From: Chitinophaga pendula
GTDB taxonomy: Bacteria; Bacteroidota; Bacteroidia; Chitinophagales; Chitinophagaceae
Reading direction: 5' to 3'
DNA: 64,000 nucleotides
Assembly: GCF_020386615.1 (NCBI RefSeq)
Contig: NZ_CP077769.1
Location: forward strand, 5,394,001 to 5,458,000
Shown: one piece after another, positions 44,936 to 53,068 of the stretch
Layout of the letters: each line of letters starts with the position of its first letter
Position numbering within the stretch: the first letter of the stretch is position 1
Notes under the pieces: model-generated
The model's input: only the letters and a program-made list of their open reading frames with translations
What the model was told of the DNA's origin: nothing
Databases searched by the model: none
Position numbers and translations under genes: made by a program

Positions 44936-45769
44936 ATGTATATGGAATATATAACCTGGGGCAGGCTGATCTATGACAAGCTGCATGGTTGGCTGCAATC
45001 TGCTGTAAAAATGACGCCTAACCTGGTGGTTGCTTTCCTGGCGTTGTTATTATTTATCCTGATCGCGCGTATCGTGCGTAAGCTGGCTTACCGGATCATT
45101 TACCGGATGACGGATACGGTGACGGTGAGTGCTTTGTTTTCCACGCTCTTATATATCCTGTTATTGTTTGTGGGGGTATTTATTGCGTTGGATGTGATGA
45201 AGCTGGAGAAGACGGTATCTTCTCTGCTGGCTGGTGCGGGCATTATCGGGTTGGCGTTGGGTTTTGCTTTCCAGGATCTGACGGCCAATTTCATATCGGG
45301 CATCTTCATTACTTTCCGCAAGCCATTTGAGACCGGTCATATTATTGAAACGAATGGTTTTACGGGGACGGTAGAGAACATACAATTGCGTTCCACGACA
45401 TTGCGGACGTATGATGGGTTGCATGTGATGATACCGAACAAGGAGATCTTCCAGAAGCCGATCATCAATCATTCGTTGACGCCGGAGCGGCGTGTGGAGG
45501 TACCGGTAGTATTACCTGGTAGTATGGACACTGCTGATTTCAGCCGGGAGGTGATCAAGGCGTTGCAGGCGTTGCCTGATGTTGCGAAGTCAACTCCGGT
45601 GGTATTATTTACGGGTATTGACGGGGGTAATATCAAGGCGACGGTACGTTGCTGGATCAATAATGAGCGTGAGCAGAGTTATGAGGATACGCTTCACCGG
45701 ATCATACAGGCTGTAACGGGTTTTCTACCAGGTTTCCGTAACAATACTAATGGGGAGCAAGGTCAATAG
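44936..45769 (+). CDS. MscS-family mechanosensitive channel
   Basis: 277 residues from the ATG at 44936 (MYMEYITWGRLIYDKLHGW); the frame is open back to 44795, but that part lacks coding character. Three membrane helices are visible: LVVAFLALLLFILIARIV, SALFSTLLYILLLFVGVFI and the pore helix GAGIIGLALGFAFQDLTANF with its Gly/Ala pattern. The beta domain follows (GFTGTVENIQLRSTTLRTYD, VMIPNKEIFQKPIIN). It releases solutes under low-osmotic stress. Its end overlaps the convergent SMI1/KNR4 gene by seven bases. Confidence 0.92.
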   Translation: MYMEYITWGRLIYDKLHGWLQSAVKMTPNLVVAFLALLLFILIARIVRKLAYRIIYRMTDTVTVSALFSTLLYILLLFVGVFIALDVMKLEKTVSSLLAGAGIIGLALGFAFQDLTANFISGIFITFRKPFETGHIIETNGFTGTVENIQLRSTTLRTYDGLHVMIPNKEIFQKPIINHSLTPERRVEVPVVLPGSMDTADFSREVIKALQALPDVAKSTPVVLFTGIDGGNIKATVRCWINNEREQSYEDTLHRIIQAVTGFLPGFRNNTNGEQGQ

Positions 45770-46356
45770 CGCCATTTGAAGACGATGTCTTCGCCGTATA
45801 GTTGTTCTACGAGTTTTTCGCAGCTGTCTTCGAGGTTATCGATATCTTGTCCCATTTCGCCCTGACATACTATGAGCAGTGCTTTGAGGTAATCGTCGAA
45901 GGTGGTGAACAGGCGGCTGAGGAAAGGTTTTGTATCGTGATCGTAGTAGTATATTTCGTTAGTGCTGATGTGCCAGCACCACATGTTACCATTTCCGAGG
46001 TAGTCGCCGAAGGCGATCAGTTGTTTTGACAGGGCCAGCTCTTCTTCTGTGAGGCCTCTATCTTTCAGGTCTGGTGTATAGTCGTATAGTGTGCGGAAGT
46101 CTTCTACTTCGAGTAGTTCTTCCTGCAGGTATGCGGCGCCGAACGTTTGATAGAATAAGCGCAGGCCTATGGGGAATTTGATACCTAATTCTACTTCTTT
46201 AGCGACCAGGGTGGCTTCAGGAGTTGGTTCTTCTGTTTCCACATCGTAGTAATCGGCATATCCGCGGATGATGTTACCGACTTCTTCCTCCCATCCGTTA
46301 TCACCTATACGCGTATACGATGGTATGATGACATCTGAGATCTTTTCGATTTGCAT
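45763..46356 (-). CDS. SMI1/KNR4 (SUKH) family protein
   Basis: 197 residues. The SUKH pattern is visible: VAKEVELGIKFPIGLRLFYQ (the helix after the FP motif), then LEVEDFRTLYDYTPD, LIAFGDYLGNGNMWCW and YYYDHDTKPFLSRLFTTFDDYL near the end. These proteins often serve as immunity proteins against polymorphic toxins, but orphan copies are also common. No toxin gene is adjacent here, so a role in immunity cannot be claimed. No signal peptide. Confidence 0.75.
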   Translation of the reverse strand: MQIEKISDVIIPSYTRIGDNGWEEEVGNIIRGYADYYDVETEEPTPEATLVAKEVELGIKFPIGLRLFYQTFGAAYLQEELLEVEDFRTLYDYTPDLKDRGLTEEELALSKQLIAFGDYLGNGNMWCWHISTNEIYYYDHDTKPFLSRLFTTFDDYLKALLIVCQGEMGQDIDNLEDSCEKLVEQLYGEDIVFKWRY

Positions 46357-46480
46357 AAACTATCATTTACAGCAATATAAGATTTCCCCCTGTTATGACT
46401 ATGCCAACGGCTAATCAACGATAGATTATAACACAACCTTAACACTGCTACCGGGAGGCGGCGGGCCCTGGCATTTTCCT

Positions 46481-46488
46481 TACCTTTG
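46481..46488 (+). promoter_or_regulatory. Bacteroidota -7 promoter box for the FMN-binding gene
   Basis: TACCTTTG is a perfect match to the Bacteroidota TAnnTTTG box. Transcription would begin near 46495, which rules out an alternative start codon at 46486 and supports the ATG at 46510. No clear -33 TTG was seen. Confidence 0.55.
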
Positions 46489-46509
46489 CGTAAACAACAA
46501 AATACAGCT

Positions 46510-48093
46510 ATGGTAAAAGGTTTTCTGGCATTTGCCGCCGGCAGCGTAATAACAATAGCCGTACTGGGCTTTTTCTTCCCGTGGGTATGGTGGTTATCAG
46601 TGCTTGTGTTGCCGGTTATTGTCATGGGATTAATTGATATGACGCAGAAGAAGCATGCGATCATCAGGAACTATCCATTATTTGGTCGTGCGCGTTACTG
46701 GATGGAGGCTTTACGGCCTAAGATTTATCAATATTTTGTGGAGAGTGATATTGATGGTAGTCCTATCAACCGAGTGGATCGATCTACGATCTATCAGCGG
46801 GCGAAGCGCGAGTTGAATACGCAGCCATTTGGTACGCAGTTTAATGTGTATGCGGAAGGTTATGAATGGATGGCTCATTCTATAGCGCCTCATAGTTTTG
46901 AGACGATGGATAAAGATCCCCGTGTGCTGATTGGAGGTAGTGAATGTAAGCAACCTTATGCTGCCAGTATACTGAATGTATCGGCTATGAGTTATGGTTC
47001 ACTTAGTTCTAATGCTATAGAGGCGTTGAACGGGGGAGCGCAGCTGGGTAATTTTGCGCATAATACGGGTGAGGGCGGTATTAGTCCTCACCATCTGAAT
47101 CAGGGCGGGGATATTATCTGGCAGATCGGTACGGGTTATTTTGGGTGCCGGGATGAGGCCGGTAATTTTTCTGATGAATTATTTGCGGAGAAGTGTAAGC
47201 TACCGCAGGTGAAGATGGTGGAGTTGAAGATATCGCAAGGGGCGAAGCCTGGTCACGGCGGTATTTTGCCAGCGGCCAAGAATACACCGGAGATTGCGGC
47301 GATCCGTCATGTGAAGCCTTATACTACTGTTGCTTCTCCTCCTTATCACACGGCATTCAGTACGCCGCAGGAGCTGGTACAGTTTATTGCGCGTATGCGT
47401 AAGCTGAGTGGCGGTAAGCCCGTTGGATTTAAGTTATGTATCGGTCAGCCCCGGGAGTTTTATGCGATCTGCAAGGCGATGTGTGCGGTAGATATTTATC
47501 CTGACTTTATTACGGTAGATGGTGGTGAAGGTGGTACCGGAGCTGCGCCACCGGAGTTTTCGAACTCTGTAGGGATGCCGTTACTGGATGGGTTGGCGTT
47601 CGTTCATGATACACTGACCGGGTTCAATATCCGTCAAAAGATGAAGCTGATTGCTTCCGGTAAGATACTGACGGGCTATCATATCCTGCGAGCGATGGCT
47701 TTAGGAGCGGACGGCTGTAACAGTGCGAGAGCGATGATGATGGCGATCGGCTGTATACAGGCATTGATCTGTAATACTAACAAATGTCCTACGGGGGTAG
47801 CTACGCAAGATAAGTGGTTGAGTGCGGGGTTGGTAGTATCTGACAAGAAGCAGCGGGTGGCCAATTATCACCGGGATACGATCGAGAGTGCGGTGGAGTT
47901 GGCGGCGGCGGCTGGTTTGGCTGCTCCGCACCAAGTGAAGCGCCGTCATATTTCGCGTCGGGTATTTATGAACCAGGTGCGGACTTTTGAGGAGATCTAT
48001 CCCAGTACGAAACCGGGTTACCTGCTTAACGGGGAGATGCCGGATTATATGCGGGAGGAGATGTCAGGTATTTCGACGGACAGCTGGCATTAG
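46510..48093 (+). CDS. FMN-binding glutamate-synthase-domain protein
   Basis: 527 residues. Two N-terminal membrane helices (about 1-45; FLAFAAGSVITIAVLGFFF, then WWLSVLVLPVIVMGLI) precede a glutamate-synthase central/FMN domain (about 150-470): ILNVSAMSYGSLSSNAIEAL, NTGEGGISPHH, KISQGAKPGHGGILPAAK, FITVDGGEGGTGAAPPEF and CNTNKCPTGVATQD, the [3Fe-4S] cysteine stretch. It lacks the glutaminase domain of true GltB. Such stand-alone membrane-linked proteins are common in Bacteroidota, and their reaction is not settled. Confidence 0.88.
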   Translation: MVKGFLAFAAGSVITIAVLGFFFPWVWWLSVLVLPVIVMGLIDMTQKKHAIIRNYPLFGRARYWMEALRPKIYQYFVESDIDGSPINRVDRSTIYQRAKRELNTQPFGTQFNVYAEGYEWMAHSIAPHSFETMDKDPRVLIGGSECKQPYAASILNVSAMSYGSLSSNAIEALNGGAQLGNFAHNTGEGGISPHHLNQGGDIIWQIGTGYFGCRDEAGNFSDELFAEKCKLPQVKMVELKISQGAKPGHGGILPAAKNTPEIAAIRHVKPYTTVASPPYHTAFSTPQELVQFIARMRKLSGGKPVGFKLCIGQPREFYAICKAMCAVDIYPDFITVDGGEGGTGAAPPEFSNSVGMPLLDGLAFVHDTLTGFNIRQKMKLIASGKILTGYHILRAMALGADGCNSARAMMMAIGCIQALICNTNKCPTGVATQDKWLSAGLVVSDKKQRVANYHRDTIESAVELAAAAGLAAPHQVKRRHISRRVFMNQVRTFEEIYPSTKPGYLLNGEMPDYMREEMSGISTDSWH

Positions 48094-48116
48094 TCGTTAT
48101 TCACTTTATATCGGGG

Positions 48117-48143
48117 AGGAGGTCTTAGGGGGCCTCCTTTTTC
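48117..48143 (+). terminator. Terminator after the FMN-binding gene
   Basis: AGGAGG (48117-48122) pairs with CCTCCT (48133-48138), then TTTTT. It lies 24 bases after the stop. Confidence 0.8.
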
Positions 48144-48172
48144 GTTATGTGTAATAACGATGGCTATCGGCT

Positions 48173-48203
48173 ACAAAAGGAGACTATGCTGGTTTCCTTT
48201 TGT
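48173..48203. terminator. Second hairpin in the convergent spacer
   Basis: ACAAAAGGA (48173-48181) pairs with TCCTTTTGT (48195-48203). It resembles the flanking AAAAGGAG hairpins. Confidence 0.5.
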
Positions 48204-48236
48204 GGCTTTACAGGAGGCATGTGATGGTTTGAACGA

Positions 48237-48270
48237 ACGAAAAGGAGGCCGTTAAGGTCTCCTTTTTCGT
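48237..48270. terminator. Bidirectional terminator between the FMN-binding gene and the peptide cluster
   Basis: ACGAAAAGGAG (48237-48247) pairs with CTCCTTTTTCGT (48259-48270). It serves as the terminator of the leftward precursor-peptide cluster. Confidence 0.8.
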
Positions 48271-48295
48271 TTGACGCGTGCTATGCAATGATTGC

Positions 48296-48472
48296 TTAGT
48301 TGGTGCATCTTCCGACGAGGCATCTGCACATAGGCCCTGATGATAGCTTACATAAGGTGTCAGCGCTGCAAGGTGCGTTTGTGCAAATACGGGCAGCAAC
48401 ATTGTTACCACCGCCATTAATGTTTCTGAGTTGGGTACGTGCCATTGGGGGGAAAGAAAATTGTGCTTTCAT
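48296..48472 (-). CDS. Double-glycine-leader precursor peptide 1 (six-Cys core)
   Basis: 58 residues, shorter than most gene callers accept but plainly the third member of the cluster. Leader: MKAQFSFPPMARTQLRNINGGG with GGG at 20-22, aligned exactly with the two other precursors. Core of 36 residues with cysteines at 30, 35, 41, 49, 51 and 56 (ARICTNAPCSADTLCKLSS, then GPMCRCLVGRCTN). Spacing is C-x4-C-x5-C-x7-C-x-C-x4-C. The double-glycine end suggests removal of the leader and export by a peptidase-containing ABC transporter, not present in the window. No Shine-Dalgarno, as usual in this phylum. Product and modification are unknown. Confidence 0.75.
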   Translation of the reverse strand: MKAQFSFPPMARTQLRNINGGGNNVAARICTNAPCSADTLCKLSSGPMCRCLVGRCTN

Positions 48473-48517
48473 AAAGTTGACAGTTTAGTTTTCAATAATT
48501 GTTTTCAACAATTGTGA

Positions 48518-48727
48518 TCAGAAGCCGAAACATTGTCTGAATAATGATCCCGGAGAGGGTTGGAACGGGCATCTGCAGGATGAGCTGGGGCTGCCTGGGA
48601 AGACGCAGGAAAAATCGGATGTACAAACGACCCTTGCGCAGGCGCGGTTCTTTTTGTTGGTACCGCCGCCGTTGATGGCTGCCAGTTCATTACGGGAAAG
48701 GCTTTCTAAAGAAATTAGCTTTTTCAT
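48518..48727 (-). CDS. Double-glycine-leader precursor peptide 2 (six-Cys core)
   Basis: 69 residues. Leader MKKLISLESLSRNELAAING-GG has GGG at 20-22. The 47-residue core has six cysteines (RACARVVCTSDFSC, then SSSCRCPF and RQCFGF) spaced C-x4-C-x5-C-x9-C-x-C-x12-C, the same framework as precursors 1 and 3 with longer loops. Core sequences share little apart from the cysteines, which points to diversifying selection on the loops with a preserved fold. It lies 45 bases upstream of precursor 1. Confidence 0.8.
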   Translation of the reverse strand: MKKLISLESLSRNELAAINGGGTNKKNRACARVVCTSDFSCVFPGSPSSSCRCPFQPSPGSLFRQCFGF

Positions 48728-48869
48728 GATGAGGATTTATTACAGGTAATTACTATTAGTGTGAACGATGGATTTGCCAGGGAATAAAACGGTAGGGATG
48801 TGCATAAAAGAAGGTCTATTTGACGCTCCTTTTATTGTTTTCCGGTAGTTTTTCTTGCTGGTAAATGGA

Positions 48870-49064
48870 TTATGAAGGAGTGCAAGTCCATTTGTTGGTG
48901 GATGAATACAGGCATTTGCAGCTCATACCGCCGTAGTAATCGCAAATGGTAGCTGAATAACAGGATGTGGGAGGGCAAATGCGCATGCTTACAGCGGTGC
49001 CTCCGCCTTTGATGTTTGCCAGTTGTTGACGGGCAATGCTTTGGAGGGACAGTACTTTTTTCAT
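48870..49064 (-). CDS. Double-glycine-leader precursor peptide 3 (six-Cys core)
   Basis: 64 residues. Leader MKKVLSLQSIARQQLANIKG-GG has GGG at 20-22. The 42-residue core has six cysteines (MRICPPTSCYSATICDYYGG, then MSCKCLYSS and WTCTPS) spaced C-x4-C-x5-C-x7-C-x-C-x9-C. It is the first of the three in transcription order, 142 bases upstream of precursor 2, and is insulated from pgl by a strong terminator, so the cluster has its own promoter in 49065-49130. The leader resembles the 'GG-Bacteroidales' natural-product-precursor type. Confidence 0.8.
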   Translation of the reverse strand: MKKVLSLQSIARQQLANIKGGGTAVSMRICPPTSCYSATICDYYGGMSCKCLYSSTNKWTCTPS

Positions 49065-49130
49065 ATTGGTAGTTTTTATTCGTATTTAATTTACCAATAC
49101 TGAGAGCGGTGTTATAGCAGTAGGATATAA

Positions 49131-49166
49131 AAAGGCCGTGGATATATTCGTATATCCACGGCCTTT
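49131..49166 (-). terminator. Terminator of the gnd-zwf-pgl operon
   Basis: AAAGGCCGTGGATATA (49131-49146) pairs perfectly with TATATCCACGGCCTTT (49151-49166) around a TTCG loop. It separates the operon from the precursor peptides. Confidence 0.92.
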
Positions 49167-49189
49167 ATTCTATCAGTGTATATTTATTG

Positions 49190-49915
49190 TTATTCGAGAG
49201 CGGAAGCGGCGGCTTCATCGACGAACCAGTGGAGTTCTCCTTCCTGGGGCCGGATGAGTTGGGAGGGGTATTCTTCTGCGTTGAATACGCCTTCGATTAC
49301 ATTTTTGAGTGTGAGGGCCTTATTGCTACCTGTGGCCATGAATACGACGCAAGCGGCGCGGTTGACGATGGGAGCGGTGAGGGTAATGCGGTACATATCC
49401 TGTGCCTGGAGGAAGAATGCTTTTACCCAGGCATGGTGTTCTTTTACTACGGCGGTGCCGGGGAATAGGGACAAGGTATGTCCGTCATCGCCCATGCCGA
49501 GGAGTACGAGGTCGAAGGAGGTTTCTTCTTCGTTATGGAAATATTGACGGAGGATGGAGGTATATTCTTCTGCTGACGCTTCCGGCGTGGTGTCGGTGCG
49601 CATGACATGGATGTTTTCTTTAGGTACGTTCACGATGTCGAGCAGGGTATCGAAGGCCATTTTGGCATTGTTTCTTTCATCTTCGAATGGTACGGCGCGT
49701 TCGTCTCCCCAGAAAAAGTGTATACGTTCCCAGGGGATGATGTTGTTATAAGGTTCTTTCGCCAGTAGTTTGTACAATGCTTTAGGTGTGCTACCTCCGG
49801 ACAATACGAAAGTGAAGCGATCCTGGTCCTGGAGTGTTTCGAGGATGTAGTTGCTGATCCAGGCGGCCAGGTTTTCGCTCAGTTGTTGCGGGTCTTTAGC
49901 TATATGAAGTTCCAT
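49190..49915 (-). CDS. pgl: 6-phosphogluconolactonase
   Basis: 241 residues of the SugarP_isomerase/DevB type. Motifs: FVLSGGSTPKALYKLLA (phosphate-binding loop, about 38-55), HFFWGDERAVPFEDERNN (about 67-85), LVLLGMGDDGHTLSLFPGT (about 140-160) and KALTLKNVIEG. It hydrolyses 6-phosphogluconolactone to 6-phosphogluconate in the cytoplasm, second step of the oxidative pentose phosphate pathway. It is the last gene of the gnd-zwf-pgl operon, 48 bases after zwf, with a GC-rich hairpin in the gap. Confidence 0.95.
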   Translation of the reverse strand: MELHIAKDPQQLSENLAAWISNYILETLQDQDRFTFVLSGGSTPKALYKLLAKEPYNNIIPWERIHFFWGDERAVPFEDERNNAKMAFDTLLDIVNVPKENIHVMRTDTTPEASAEEYTSILRQYFHNEEETSFDLVLLGMGDDGHTLSLFPGTAVVKEHHAWVKAFFLQAQDMYRITLTAPIVNRAACVVFMATGSNKALTLKNVIEGVFNAEEYPSQLIRPQEGELHWFVDEAAASALE

Positions 49916-49934
49916 AGTCCGGTTTATACAATTA

Positions 49935-49959
49935 ACGGGCCGGTGTTGAGCCGGCCCGT
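49935..49959. other. Hairpin between zwf and pgl
   Basis: ACGGGCCGG (49935-49943) pairs perfectly with CCGGCCCGT (49951-49959). There is no T-run, so it is more likely an mRNA-processing or stability element than a terminator. Confidence 0.6.
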
Positions 49960-49963
49960 ATGA

Positions 49964-51502
49964 TTATTTAGGTAAGTTGATCCAGTTGTGACCATCGCGG
50001 GCGATGAGGGCATCAGCATCTTCGGGTCCCCATGAGTCGGGGGAGTAGTTAGGGAAGTATTCCGGTGAGCGGGATTCCCAGGTTTCGAGGATGGGCATGA
50101 TGACTTTCCAGGCGGCATCTACCTGGTCGCCGCGCATGAAGAGGGTGGCGTCGCCTTCCATTACATCGAGCAGTAATGTTTCGTATGCTTCGGGGGCATG
50201 TTCGCCATTGGCTGCGTCGTAGTTAAAGATCATATCTACGGGTTCGAGGGTCATGGTTTGGCCCGGGCGTTTGGCTTGGAAGCGGAGGCGGATATCCATT
50301 TCGGGCTGGATGCTGATGGTCAGCCTGTTGGAGCGCCATGTTTCTGCTGATTCGGCCGGGAACGCGAAGTGCGGAGCTTCCCTGAACTGGAGGGTGATAT
50401 GTGTGGCTTTCTGGTTGAGGTATTTACCGGTTCGTACGTAGAAGGGTACGCCTTGCCAGCGCCAGTTGTCGATATAGAATTTAACGGCAGCGTATGTATC
50501 GGTATTGGAATTAGGGTCCACTCCTTTTTCCTGGCGGTATCCTGGTACTTGTTGACCTTTTTTCCATCCGGGTGCGTACTGGCCTCTTACGGCGAATTCG
50601 TGTACTTTATCCTTGCTGATGGGGCGGATGGCGTTGAGGACATCTACTTTTTTGTTACGGATTTCGTTGGCATCGAAGGATACGGGAGCTTCCATGGCGA
50701 TCATGCACAGGAGCTGGAGGATATGATTTTGTACCATATCTCGGAGGGCGCCTGATTTTTCGTAGTATCCGCCACGGCCTTCGAGGCCGACGCTTTCTGC
50801 GGCTGTTATCTGGACGTGTTCGATGAAGTTACGGTTCCAGATGGGTTCGAAGAGGGCGTTGGCGAATCGGAGAGCCAGGATATTCTGTACGGTTTCTTTA
50901 CCCAGGTAGTGGTCGATGCGGAAGATCTGTTCTTCGGCGAACATTTTGCCCAGGAGCTCATTGAGATCATGTGCGCTTTGCAGGTCGTGGCCGAAAGGTT
51001 TTTCGATCACGATACGGGTGCTGGCTTTGTCGGTGCATATATTGAGGCTACCGAGTTTTTGAGCGATGCCTGGCACGAGTTGCGGAGCGACGGCGAGGTA
51101 GAAGATAACGTTGGGATGTACGCCCCATTCCTGTTCTTTCTTTTTTACGAGGTCGGTGATGGCGCTGTAAGCCTGTGCGTCTTCGCCATCCATCTGCAGG
51201 TAGGTGACATGTTGGCTAAAGTCTTTCCAGTGGCCATTTTGTTCTCCTTTTCGGCGGGAGAATTTGCTGATCCCTTCGAGGAGGTGATTTGAATATGCTT
51301 CGTCGGTGTACGCACTACGTCCTATGCCAGCGATAGCGAATTGTTCTGGCATCCACTCGTCTAAGAAAAGATTGTATAAGGCGGGGGTGAGTTTGCGGTA
51401 ATTCAGGTCGCCGCTGCCTCCAAAAATGAAGACGATGGAAGCAGGCGGGCGCTTGTGATATTGCATGATTATTTTGTTTAATTCAGTATTGGTGCCGGTC
51501 AT
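49964..51502 (-). CDS. zwf: Glucose-6-phosphate 1-dehydrogenase
   Basis: 512 residues from the ATG at 51502, whose ATGA overlaps the gnd stop and implies translational coupling; an in-frame ATG at 51466 is an alternative. Motifs: [20 protein letters not shown] (NADP-binding loop), [14 protein letters not shown] (catalytic stretch with His and Lys) and [13 protein letters not shown]. It oxidises glucose-6-phosphate to 6-phosphogluconolactone, making NADPH. Length is normal for the family. Confidence 0.97.
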   Translation of the reverse strand: MTGTNTELNKIIMQYHKRPPASIVFIFGGSGDLNYRKLTPALYNLFLDEWMPEQFAIAGIGRSAYTDEAYSNHLLEGISKFSRRKGEQNGHWKDFSQHVTYLQMDGEDAQAYSAITDLVKKKEQEWGVHPNVIFYLAVAPQLVPGIAQKLGSLNICTDKASTRIVIEKPFGHDLQSAHDLNELLGKMFAEEQIFRIDHYLGKETVQNILALRFANALFEPIWNRNFIEHVQITAAESVGLEGRGGYYEKSGALRDMVQNHILQLLCMIAMEAPVSFDANEIRNKKVDVLNAIRPISKDKVHEFAVRGQYAPGWKKGQQVPGYRQEKGVDPNSNTDTYAAVKFYIDNWRWQGVPFYVRTGKYLNQKATHITLQFREAPHFAFPAESAETWRSNRLTISIQPEMDIRLRFQAKRPGQTMTLEPVDMIFNYDAANGEHAPEAYETLLLDVMEGDATLFMRGDQVDAAWKVIMPILETWESRSPEYFPNYSPDSWGPEDADALIARDGHNWINLPK

Positions 51503-52917
51503 TTAGCATTCCAGATGGTATGGAAGGTACCGGGCATATCGGTGCGTTGATAGGTGTGAGCGCCGAAGTAGTCCCGTTGTGCCTGTACCAGGTTGGTGGG
51601 CATACGTTCCGTACGATAGGCATCGAAGTAGGACAGTGCGGACATGAGGCCTGCGGCGGGTATTCCTGCCTGGGCGGCTTGTGCGATGACTGTCCGGGTA
51701 TTGGTATTTACGTTTTCGAGTAATGCGGCTACATCTTTATTGAGGAGCAGGTTGGGCAGTTGTGCATCCTGGGAGTATGCCTGGTAGAATACTTCCAGGA
51801 GTACGGAGCGGATGATACAGCCACCTCTCCATACTTTTACGGCTTCGGGTAGTGGTATCTGCATATCGAGTTCTGCGGATGCTTTATGCAGCATGGCCAT
51901 TCCCTGGGCGTAGCTGATGATGGTAGCGAAGTAGAGGGCGTCGTGTACCTGTTGTATCCAGGTATCTACGGGTGTGTTGATGGTAGCGGCGGGGCCATTG
52001 TAGAGGGCGGCTGCTTTTTCGCGTTCTTCTTTGTAGCCGGAGATGGTGCGCAGGGCTACTGCGTTGTCGATGGTGGGGACGGCAACCGGGAGGTCCATTG
52101 CGTCCTGGGAGGTCCATTTGCCGGTTCCTTTAGATCCTGCTTTATCGGAGATCACATCGAGCAGGCGTTGGTTGGTTTTATCGTCTTGCTGGAGGAATAT
52201 GTCTGCGGTGATTTCTACGAGGAAGGATTGGAGGGCGCCTTCGTTCCAGGATTTGAATACCTGGTGGAGGCGGTCGTTATCGAGGCCGGCGGCTTTGAGG
52301 AGGGCGTAAGCTTCGCTGATGAGCTGCATGATGGCATATTCGATACCATTGTGGACCATTTTCACGTAGTGGCCGGCACCTTCGCGGCCGAGGTATGCTA
52401 CGCAGGGTGTGTTATCGACTTTGGCTGCGATAGCTTCGAGCATGGGTCTTACTTTTTCATATGCTTCGACGTCGCCGCCGGGCATGATGCTGGGACCTGT
52501 TCGGGCGCCTTGTTCGCCGCCGGATACGCCGATGCCCATAAAATGGAGTTGTTTTTCGCGGAGTTGTTGTACTCTGCGGAGGGTATCGGTATAGTGGGAG
52601 TTACCACCATCGATGATGACATCGCCCGGTTCGAGTAGTGGTTGCAGGGAGGCGATGACGTCGTCTACCGGTTTGCCGGCTGGGACGAGCATCATGATCC
52701 TGCGAGGGCGTTGTAGTTGTTGCACGAGTTCTTCGAGGGTTGCAACCCCTTTAGCGGTGGTACCGGGGGTGGCAGCGGCTTCGAGGGCCCGGCCTTTTTC
52801 TTCGTCTTTATCAAATCCAATCACGGAAAAACCGTGATCTGCCATATTGAGTAGCAGGTTGCGTCCCATTACTCCGAGGCCGATCATTCCAAAATCAAAT
52901 AAGCTCTGTGCCATAAA
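51499..52917 (-). CDS. gnd: 6-phosphogluconate dehydrogenase, decarboxylating
   Basis: 472 residues from the ATG at 52917 ([20 protein letters not shown]); the longer frame from 52971 is not needed. Rossmann motif [17 protein letters not shown] (about 10-26), substrate stretch [20 protein letters not shown] (about 125-145), [20 protein letters not shown] (catalytic Lys/His/Asn) and C-terminal [20 protein letters not shown]. It converts 6-phosphogluconate to ribulose-5-phosphate with NADP+. First gene of the operon with zwf and pgl. Confidence 0.97.
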   Translation of the reverse strand, partial: FMAQSLFDFGMIGLGVMGRNLLLNMADHGFSVIGFDKDEEKGRALEAAATPGTTAKGVATLEELVQQLQRPRRIMMLVPAGKPVDDVIASLQPLLEPGDVIIDGGNSHYTDTLRRVQQLREKQLHFMGIGVSGGEQGARTGPSIMPGGDVEAYEKVRPMLEAIAAKVDNTPCVAYLGREGAGHYVKMVHNGIEYAIMQLISEAYALLKAAGLDNDRLHQVFKSWNEGALQSFLVEITADIFLQQDDKTNQRLLDVISDKAGSKGTGKWTSQDAMDLPVAVPTIDNAVALRTISGYKEEREKAAALYNGPAATINTPVDTWIQQVHDALYFATIISYAQGMAMLHKASAELDMQIPLPEAVKVWRGGCIIRSVLLEVFYQAYSQDAQLPNLLLNKDVAALLENVNTNTRTVIAQAAQAGIPAAGLMSALSYFDAYRTERMPTNLVQAQRDYFGAHTYQRTDMPGTFHTIWNAK

Positions 52918-53068
52918 AATTGTGCTAAGGAGATGTAAAATTAGGGGGTTTTCCCCAAAACTGCACCCCAAAATCCAAACGCGGTCCCCTGGGGGATTTG
53001 CGGCAGTTGAGCCGGTCTATCTGCCAGGGGAAGCGACTGGGAGGGTATTATATGTCATTATACCGCTT

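Noticed and set aside
45763..46356. SMI1/KNR4 gene as the immunity half of a toxin system
   Set aside because: No toxin, polymorphic-toxin repeat or secretion marker is adjacent; neighbours are an ion channel and a metabolic gene.
52930..53060. G/C-run stretch between gnd and ppc as a riboswitch
   Set aside because: Several short G- and C-runs can pair in many ways, but no known riboswitch core or clear expression platform could be recognised.
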